From positions 1 to 7,175 of the forward strand of contig JAXEJQ010000144.1 of assembly GCA_034101475.1 (NCBI GenBank): DNA of 7,175 bases. Reading direction: 5' to 3'. The position numbers and the translations under genes are program-made. This document shows positions 1-4,568 of this stretch, in pieces; the first letter of the stretch is position 1; every line of letters begins with the position of its first letter. This stretch comes from Limivivens sp034101475 (GTDB taxonomy: Bacteria > Bacillota > Clostridia > Lachnospirales > Lachnospiraceae). The notes beneath the pieces are model-generated. The model searched no databases. It was not told the DNA's origin and saw only the letters and a program-made list of their open reading frames with translations.

Positions 1-1
1 A

Positions 2-1270
2 GCCTGGTCCACCAGGGGAAACAGTCTGGATATTCCAACCGACTGTCCTACCAGGGAACGCCACGGATGGACGGGGGATGCGCAGATTTTCTTTGAAACG
101 GCATCCTATCTGTTTGATTATGCAGCGTTTTCGAGAAAATATCTGAACGATGTGTTTGACTGGCAGAAAAAGGACGGAAAGCTTCCGCAGATCGCACCTG
201 CAGGCGGTGTGGATTTTTATATGAGTGCCATGAACGGAAGTGTTGGCTGGTCGGATGTGGGAATTCTGATACCTTATCGTTTCTGGAAGATTTACGGGGA
301 CAGGAAGATTCTGGAAGATTACTATGATCGCATGAAAAAATATGCGCATTTTATGATGAGGCGCTGCGGAAAATGGGGCGGGCCCCTTGCAAAACCAGTG
401 AAGGGATTATCCAAAGAAGCCAGAAGATATTTCGTAAATTGTGGCCAGAGTTATGGAGAATGGGCAGAGCCGGAAGAAATTCACAAGATGAGCTGGAAGG
501 ACTGCGCGGCTCCTCATCCGGAGGTATCCACTGCCTATACTTCCTATGTGCTGGGGATCATGGCTGATATTGCAAAAGAACTCGGACAGACAGAGGATGA
601 AAAGGAATTTCGTACTTACAGTGAAGGCTGCAGGAAGTCCTATCAGGCTCTTGCGGAAACAGAGGAATACAGCCTGGATACAGACCGTCAGGCGCAGCTT
701 GTACGTCCGTTAGCGTTTAAACTTCTTGGTAAAAAACAGGAGGGTTATGCCAGAAAGAGGCTTCTTCAGGCTCTGGATAATTACGGCTGGAGGCTGGGAA
801 CCGGATTCCTGTCCACACCTCTGATTCTGGATGTTCTGGCGGAATATGACCTGGATGCTGCTTATCGCCTTCTGGAAAATGAAGAAATGCCGGGATGGCT
901 GTTTATGCCTAAAAACGGTGCCACAACCATCTGGGAATCCTGGGAAGGGACAGAGGCACAGGGAGGAATCGCTTCCTTAAATCATTATTCCAAGGGCGCA
1001 GTCTGTGAATGGCTGTTTAAGACCATGTGCGGAATCAGAGTGGATGGGGAAAATCATTTCCGTATTGAACCGAAACCCGGTGGGCATTTCACTTATGCCA
1101 GGGCAGTTTATGACAGTGTTTATGGTCGGGTAGAAAGCGGCTGGAAAACAGAAGAAGGGCATACAGTATATGAAATTGTGATTCCTGCAAACTGTACGGC
1201 AGAAATCTGTCTGCCGGGGCAGGAAAAAGAAACGGTAGGTCCGGGAAGTTATCGGAAGGTGGCAGTATAA
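2..1270 (+). CDS. Alpha-L-rhamnosidase, GH78 family, 5'-truncated by the window edge (last 422 codons)
   Basis: GH78 enzymes remove terminal alpha-L-rhamnose from plant glycans, flavonoid glycosides and rhamnogalacturonan by an inverting mechanism. The frame is open from base 2, so the real start lies upstream; the GTG at 152 is internal. Seen: the family's acidic signature D-C-P-T-R-E near the visible N-terminus (D14, E19), followed by G-W-T-G-D-A-Q (D26). The D, E and D spacing matches the catalytic/substrate-binding acids of characterised GH78 enzymes, with the E as probable general acid. Further on come GWSDVG (about residues 82-87), GEW (E153) and TTIWESW, whose E312 is the expected general base. 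These belong to the (alpha/alpha)6 barrel; residues about 330-422 form the usual C-terminal beta-sandwich. Full family members are commonly 850-1100 aa, so roughly half is present. No signal peptide can be assessed. The next gene starts one base after the stop, indicating an operon. Confidence 0.93.
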   Translation, partial: AWSTRGNSLDIPTDCPTRERHGWTGDAQIFFETASYLFDYAAFSRKYLNDVFDWQKKDGKLPQIAPAGGVDFYMSAMNGSVGWSDVGILIPYRFWKIYGDRKILEDYYDRMKKYAHFMMRRCGKWGGPLAKPVKGLSKEARRYFVNCGQSYGEWAEPEEIHKMSWKDCAAPHPEVSTAYTSYVLGIMADIAKELGQTEDEKEFRTYSEGCRKSYQALAETEEYSLDTDRQAQLVRPLAFKLLGKKQEGYARKRLLQALDNYGWRLGTGFLSTPLILDVLAEYDLDAAYRLLENEEMPGWLFMPKNGATTIWESWEGTEAQGGIASLNHYSKGAVCEWLFKTMCGIRVDGENHFRIEPKPGGHFTYARAVYDSVYGRVESGWKTEEGHTVYEIVIPANCTAEICLPGQEKETVGPGSYRKVAV

Positions 1271-1271
1271 G

Positions 1272-1403
1272 ATGGCAGATTTTAACAGAGGATGGACTTT
1301 ATTCGGGGGAAACGGAGAACAGGAAATTGTGAATCTTCCACTTCCTCATCATCACATATATCAGTTCATTATAAGAAAATTGAATTTATGTCTTGACAAC
1401 TGA
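1272..1403 (+). pseudogene. Truncated N-terminus of a probable GH2-type glycoside hydrolase (43-codon stub)
   Basis: An ATG one base after the rhamnosidase stop is preceded by a good ribosome binding site, AAGGTGG at 1256-1262, 9 bases upstream, inside the end of the rhamnosidase gene. The first residues, MADFNRGWTLFGGN followed by EIVNLP, resemble the beginning of GH2 beta-galactosidase/beta-glucuronidase proteins, which typically read F-N-x-G-W-x-F ... V-x-L-P-H-D. After about residue 24 the likeness is lost (LPHHHIYQF...) and the frame hits TGA at 1401-1403. A GH2 enzyme should be 600-1000 aa, so only its head is left. Its position beside a rhamnosidase fits a plant-glycan operon. The bases from about 1342 to 1410 are AT-rich and match neither neighbour's expected sequence. 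The GH2 assignment rests on a short motif and is tentative; that the gene is truncated is more secure because translation signals and coupling look real. Confidence 0.5.
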
Positions 1404-1422
1404 ACCACTATAAAGGTGGTTC
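1402..1422. repeat. 7-bp perfect inverted repeat at the junction of two truncated genes
   Basis: GAACCAC at 1402-1408 pairs with GTGGTTC at 1416-1422 around a 7-base loop (TATAAAG). It sits exactly between the end of the glycosidase stub and the first codons of the truncated OppD. There is no T-run after it, so it is unlikely to be an intrinsic terminator. It could be a footprint of a mobile element or recombination site, or chance. No flanking target duplication or transposase is visible. Confidence 0.45.
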
Positions 1423-2279
1423 CGGCTAATCTGACAGATCTGGAGATGGTGCGGAAGAATATTCAGAAAACCATCCGGAATCTGCTGGACAGCTATCAGA
1501 TGGAGCTGGCAGAGACGAAAGCGAAGGATTATGGCTGTCTGTCCGGAAAGCTTCTGACACACCTGGAAGAGAAAGAGAAGGAAACCAAAGAAAAGATTAC
1601 GAAGCAGGAAGCCTATGACCGGGCTATTCAGATTATGTCGGACGTGGGAATCAAGGAGCCGGAAAAACGGTTTAATCAGTATCCCCATGAATTTTCCGGC
1701 GGTATGCGGCAGCGTATCGTTATCGCCATTGCCATTGCGGCCAACCCGGAAATCCTCCTCTGCGACGAGCCCACCACAGCGCTGGATGTGACCATTCAGG
1801 CGCAGATTCTGGAACTGATTAATGAAATTAAGAAAAAACGGGATCTTTCAGTTCTGTTTATCACCCATGATCTGGGGGTTGTGGCAAATATGGCAGATAA
1901 GGTGGCAGTGATGTACGCGGGAAAGATTGTGGAGTATGGAACCGCGGATGACATTTTCTATGACCCCAGACATCCCTACACCTGGGCGCTGCTGTCCTCC
2001 ATGCCCTCTCTGGATACGAAGGACAAGCTGGAGGCCATTCCGGGCACACCGCCCAATATGATCTATCCGCCGAAAGGCGATGCTTTCGCGGATCGGAACC
2101 GCTATGCCATGAAAATTGATTTTGAGAAGGAACCGCCGTTTTTCAAGGTTTCCGATACTCATTACGCAGCTACCTGGCTGCTGCATCCGGACGCGCCGAA
2201 GATTGAGAAACCAAAGAGTGTGACGGAACGGATTGAAGCGATGAAGGAAATGGAGGTGCTTGGAAATGAGTGGGAATGA
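1416..2279 (+). pseudogene. oppD: OppD/DppD-type peptide ABC transporter ATPase, N-terminal half missing
   Basis: OppD is one of two cytoplasmic ATPases that power oligopeptide or dipeptide import. Counting from the GTG at 1416, the remnant has a charged segment at about 1-62, then the family core QEAYDRAIQIM, ABC signature FSGGMRQR (93-100), Walker B ILLCDEPTTALD (113-124), H-loop H151, and the OppD C-terminal extension from about 185. Walker A and the Q-loop, which belong upstream, are absent, so on its own it should not bind ATP normally. The frame closes upstream at TGA 1401-1403; an AAAGGTGG stretch overlaps the GTG, so no start looks natural. The C-terminal region has GDAFADRNRYAM where many OppD/DppD proteins have cysteines (CxFAxRCxxAM); none is present here, perhaps a subfamily trait. 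The 3' end overlaps oppF by 14 bases, the usual translational coupling. Alternatively the full gene exists and the joint is an assembly error. Confidence 0.85.
2252..2256 (+). promoter_or_regulatory. Ribosome binding site that fixes the oppF start
   Basis: GGAGG lies inside the end of oppD, 9 bases before the ATG at 2266. It supports that ATG rather than the TTG at 2260, which would leave only 3 bases, and indicates translation coupled to oppD. Confidence 0.75.
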
Positions 2280-3495
2280 GAATATCCTTGAAGTCCGGCA
2301 TCTGAAGCAGTACTTTGGAAAACGGGATTTTAAGGCGGTTGACGATGTCAGCTTCACCGTTAAAAAAGGGGAGGTTGTCGGGATCGTAGGGGAGTCCGGC
2401 TGCGGAAAGACCACCACGGGACGATCCATTATCAAGCTGAACAATGCCACCTCCGGTGAGGTATATTTCAAGGGCCAGCGCATTGTGGCAGGCACCCGTT
2501 CCTATACCGATGCCATAGAAGAAGAGCGCAAAGCTTCCCGGGAGCGTATGGAAGCCTATAAAAAAGAAGGAAACCGGGAGGCGGTCCGGGCAGAAAAGGA
2601 ACAATACAAAGCATTTGTGGAAAAACAGAAGAAGCTGATCCAGGATGCGAAGAATGACCATAAAAACTGCGTGGAGCTGTACCGGAAACGCCGGGAAAAG
2701 GAAATCAACGCAGAATACGACGAAAAAGCAAAGGCGTCTGCCAAAAATCCGGCAGAGCTGGCCAGGCTTTCAAAAGAGCGCAGCGCAAAGCTGAAAGAGG
2801 CTTCAAAGGAAAACATCATGACCCAGATTCAGATGATTTTCCAGGATCCCATTGCTTCCTTAAATCCCCGTATGACCGTGCGGGAGATTATTGCCGAGGG
2901 TCTGACGATCCAGGGCATCAAGGATCAGGCCTATATTGACCAGAAGGTTTATGAAATGCTGGAGCGGGTAGGCCTGGTGAAGGAGCACGCGGGACGTTAT
3001 CCCCATGAATTTTCCGGAGGCCAGAGGCAGCGAATCGGCATTGCCCGGGCGATTATCATGAATCCGGAGCTGATCATTGCGGACGAGCCGGTCAGCGCTC
3101 TGGATGTCTCCATCCAGGCCCAGGTCATTAACCTGCTGAATGAGCTGCGGGAGGAAATGGGACTGACCATTCTGTTTATTGCCCATGACCTGTCCGTGGT
3201 GAAATATTTTTCCGACCGGATCATCGTGATGTATTTTGGAAAGATCGTGGAGATCGCGGATTCTGATGAGCTGTTTGCCCATCCCTGCCATCCCTACACC
3301 CGCTCGCTGCTGTCTGCGATTCCCCTGCCGGATCCTCATTATGAAAAGAACCGGAAAAGAATGGTGTATGTCCCGGCAGAGGCCCACGATTATTCCACGG
3401 AGAAGCCTACCCTGCAGGAGGTTGCTCCCGGCCATTTTGTGAGCTGCAATACGGCAGAGCTGGAAAAATATTGCCGGAAGCTGGAGAAGAGATGA
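2266..3495 (+). CDS. oppF: OppF/DppF-type peptide ABC transporter ATPase with a ~100-residue charged insertion
   Basis: Second ATPase of a peptide importer, expected to pair with OppD under the membrane permeases. All nucleotide-binding motifs are present in the 409-aa product: Walker A GESGCGKT (42-49), Q-loop in MIFQDP (Q193), signature FSGGQRQ (249-255), Walker B LIIADEP (269-275), D-loop SALD and H-loop H307. The C-terminal part has the family's HPYTRSLLSAIP and EVAPGHFVSC. Typical OppF proteins are about 310-330 aa; the excess is a lysine/glutamate-rich, probably helical or coiled-coil stretch at about 81-183, between the first beta-sheet lobe and the Q-loop. The start is set by GGAGG at 2252-2256 and by 14-base overlap with oppD. 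The protein appears intact, but its partner gene is truncated and no permease or binding-protein gene is in view. Oligopeptide versus dipeptide substrate cannot be told from the ATPase. Confidence 0.93.
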   Translation: MSGNENILEVRHLKQYFGKRDFKAVDDVSFTVKKGEVVGIVGESGCGKTTTGRSIIKLNNATSGEVYFKGQRIVAGTRSYTDAIEEERKASRERMEAYKKEGNREAVRAEKEQYKAFVEKQKKLIQDAKNDHKNCVELYRKRREKEINAEYDEKAKASAKNPAELARLSKERSAKLKEASKENIMTQIQMIFQDPIASLNPRMTVREIIAEGLTIQGIKDQAYIDQKVYEMLERVGLVKEHAGRYPHEFSGGQRQRIGIARAIIMNPELIIADEPVSALDVSIQAQVINLLNELREEMGLTILFIAHDLSVVKYFSDRIIVMYFGKIVEIADSDELFAHPCHPYTRSLLSAIPLPDPHYEKNRKRMVYVPAEAHDYSTEKPTLQEVAPGHFVSCNTAELEKYCRKLEKR

Positions 3496-3505
3496 GGGCG
3501 AGGCG

Positions 3506-3563
3506 ATGCAGAGAGAATGCGGAGAGATAGCAGAGAGATAATGCAGAGAGAATACGGAGAGAT
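3506..3563 (+). repeat. Purine-rich degenerate direct repeats between oppF and the small membrane protein gene
   Basis: A 23-base unit beginning ATGCAGAGAGAAT at 3506-3528 recurs at 3541-3563 with one difference (G to A), a 35-base period. Inside it a 9-base core, (G/A)C(A/G)GAGAGA, occurs five times at 3508, 3519, 3530, 3543 and 3554, spaced mostly 11 bases. Several cores contain GGAGA, resembling a ribosome binding site. The last of these, GGAGA at 3556-3560, probably serves the ATG at 3573. Confidence 0.7.
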
Positions 3564-3572
3564 GAAAATAAG

Positions 3573-3998
3573 ATGAAAGAGAAAAAAAACTGGATCACGC
3601 ATCTGATTGCTGCGGCAGCCGCAGCGGCGATTGTGCTGCTGGTGATTTCCTTTGAGGTGGATACCTACGGGAAGAACACGACTCTTCTGATACAGTTTTT
3701 CAGCGATGGTTTTTTTACTTCCGCAGTGCTGTATCTGGGCAGCAGCGCCCTTGTCTTTATTTCGGAGGCAGGAAATTTCTACGGAATTCAGTATCTGGGC
3801 TATTCCCTGGTCCGCATTTTCAGCTCCCGGAAAGACCGGTTTGAGGACAGAAAAGACTACTTTACCTATTGTACGGAGAAAAAGGCGAAGATGAAGGAGC
3901 AGGGAAAGAGCTCCCTGAAATGGGTGCTTCTGCGCGTGGGACTAGGATGTCTGTTCCTGTCGGTGATTTTCGCGGTGGTTTCCTTCCAGACAGCGTAG
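3573..3998 (+). CDS. Small membrane protein, DUF3899-like
   Basis: A 141-aa protein with three likely membrane segments: about 10-27 (an alanine run then leucine/valine/isoleucine), about 45-64, and about 117-138. A charged cytoplasmic-type stretch lies between the last two, with SSRKDRFEDRKDYFTYCTEKKAK at its centre shown here only as residues 84-106. The layout, the GFFTSAVLYLGSSALVFIS segment and the RKDYF..Y..KK motif resemble DUF3899 proteins of Firmicutes, whose function is unknown. The start at 3573 has GGAGA 12 bases upstream; an ATG at 3562 gives only a four-codon frame. The gene follows oppF by 77 bases without a terminator and precedes a strong one, so it is probably the last gene of the transporter transcript. 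Codons 13-18 form a 7-bp hairpin (3609-3615 with 3619-3625) because of the alanine run. Whether it assists the transporter is unknown. Confidence 0.72.
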   Translation: MKEKKNWITHLIAAAAAAAIVLLVISFEVDTYGKNTTLLIQFFSDGFFTSAVLYLGSSALVFISEAGNFYGIQYLGYSLVRIFSSRKDRFEDRKDYFTYCTEKKAKMKEQGKSSLKWVLLRVGLGCLFLSVIFAVVSFQTA

Positions 3999-4007
3999 AA
4001 AGTACGG

Positions 4008-4062
4008 AAAAGAGAGAAAACGGTGAGAAGGCATATGGCCAGAGCAGTTTTCTCTCTTTTTT
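4008..4062 (+). terminator. Intrinsic terminator after the small membrane protein gene
   Basis: AAAAGAGAGAAAAC at 4008-4021 pairs perfectly over 14 bases with GTTTTCTCTCTTTT at 4047-4060, ending in a six-T run (4057-4062). The loop is long (25 bases) and the stem is A/T-rich with alternating GA, so it is weaker per base pair than a GC stem. Its place 10 bases after the stop codon supports the call. Confidence 0.75.
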
Positions 4063-4095
4063 GTGCAGAAGATTGAAAATAAATGGAGTGGCAGG

Positions 4096-4150
4096 CTGAA
4101 CAGAAAAAACTTAAAATTTTTTGACTGAAACAGAAAAATGTTAAAGTTTC
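4096..4150 (+). repeat. Two AT-rich direct repeats, possible operator copies
   Basis: CTGAACAGAAAAAACTTAAA begins a copy at 4096-4120, and CTGAAACAGAAAAATGTTAAA-like sequence begins another at 4125-4150. Both have the order CTGAA-CAGAAAAA-nn-TTAAA-TTT, with the TTAAA blocks exactly 30 bases apart. Each is followed by TTGAC (4121-4125 and 4156-4160). Lying just upstream of the candidate promoter they could be protein-binding sites or a duplicated promoter segment. Confidence 0.4.
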
Positions 4151-4155
4151 CTTTA

Positions 4156-4182
4156 TTGACACGAAGAAAAAAATGTGATAAA
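4156..4182 (+). promoter_or_regulatory. Candidate sigma-A-type promoter for the surface-protein gene
   Basis: A perfect -35 box TTGACA (4156-4161) is followed after 15 bases by GATAAA (4177-4182), a 4/6 match to TATAAT preceded by an extended -10 TG at 4174-4175. The 15-base gap is short, and the TG could compensate. It would give a leader of roughly 240 bases before the ATG at 4434. Confidence 0.4.
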
Positions 4183-4386
4183 CGGCAAAAAAGAATAGGG
4201 ACATTTTCTGAAGCAGAACAGGGATGAAAGAGAAAAAGAAAGGAGTGAAAAAGAGAGGAGCGAATAGGAAAACGGAAAAGAATATGCTGCTGTTTACTTT
4301 TCTGCGATTGTCTATATTGATTTGAATGCTCTGATTTAGAAAAATGTTCTCGATTTTCCATAACAGCGAATTGGTTATGACACTGT

Positions 4387-4427
4387 GGCTTTTATGGTAA
4401 AAAGCCGCCAAAAGAAAGGAGAGAGGA
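4387..4427 (+). promoter_or_regulatory. Short hairpin followed by the ribosome binding site of the surface-protein gene
   Basis: GGCTTTT (4387-4393) pairs with AAAAGCC (4400-4406) around a 6-base loop. It is followed by AAAGGAG (4415-4421) and AGGA (4424-4427), 12 and 6 bases before the ATG at 4434. The strong purine-rich site supports this start. The hairpin has no T-run and leaves the binding site unpaired, so it may stabilise the 5' leader or be incidental. Confidence 0.45.
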
Positions 4428-4433
4428 AGAGCT

Positions 4434-4568
4434 ATGAAACGGGGAATACAACGTATTTCAAAGGTTTTGCTGCTGGTTCTGCTGCTGGTAGCGGCCTGGA
4501 TTTGGCCGGGAGATGGTGCACAGGCAGAGGTACCGTCTGACGCACAGGAGTGGTGCGGACATTATTAA
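4434..4568 (+). pseudogene. Signal-peptide head of the large surface protein, cut off by an in-frame TAA
   Basis: This 44-aa frame has a strong ribosome binding site and encodes a textbook signal peptide: a basic start (MKRGIQRISK), a hydrophobic core of leucines and valines at 11-24, and an AQA cleavage site at 29-31. It then enters the first residues of a C-type-lectin-like domain (EWCGHY) and stops at TAA 4566-4568. The next codons in the same frame (KIFKEEVSITEA) continue that domain without any gap; related domains usually read HYYK at this point, so the TAA most simply replaces a Tyr codon (TAT/TAC). This is a single-base event, not a frameshift. Alternatives are a sequencing error or a reversible off-state. 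Read with the following entry, of which it is the missing first exon-like piece. Confidence 0.8.

Larger units (their letters stand above)
4063..4433 (+). other. Gene-free, AT- and purine-rich intergenic region before the surface-protein gene
   Basis: About 370 bases without a convincing gene. It holds two copies of an AT-rich motif (4096-4150), a candidate promoter (4156-4182), a long A/G-rich stretch (about 4183-4285), a possible 33-codon frame at 4224-4325 with no good ribosome binding site, and a hairpin before the next gene (4387-4406). Long minus-strand frames here read as Phe/Ser-rich sequence, which is just the complement of the purine tract. It probably acts as a long leader and control region for the downstream gene. 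Confidence 0.6.

Noticed and set aside
1393..1414. TTGACA followed by TATAAA as a + strand promoter for the truncated oppD
   Set aside because: The boxes are only 10 bases apart, far from the usual 16-18, and no -10 match exists at the right distance.
1848..2495. Minus-strand open frame of 215 codons over oppD and oppF
   Set aside because: It is a shadow of the two ATPase genes, whose + strand frames carry clear ABC motifs. No ribosome binding site or known domain.
1680..3017. A 20-base identical stretch in oppD (1680-1699) and oppF (2998-3017)
   Set aside because: It encodes the shared YPHEFSG part of the ABC signature in paralogous genes, so it reflects common descent and not a mobile repeat.
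3866..4411. Minus-strand open frames of 181 and 139 codons across the intergenic region
   Set aside because: They are Phe/Ser/Leu-rich, contain no domain, lack ribosome binding sites and overlap a + strand gene and its terminator. They are the complement of a purine-rich tract.
4063..4433. A riboswitch in the long leader
   Set aside because: No recognisable conserved riboswitch core was found; only a simple 7-bp hairpin and AT-rich repeats are visible.
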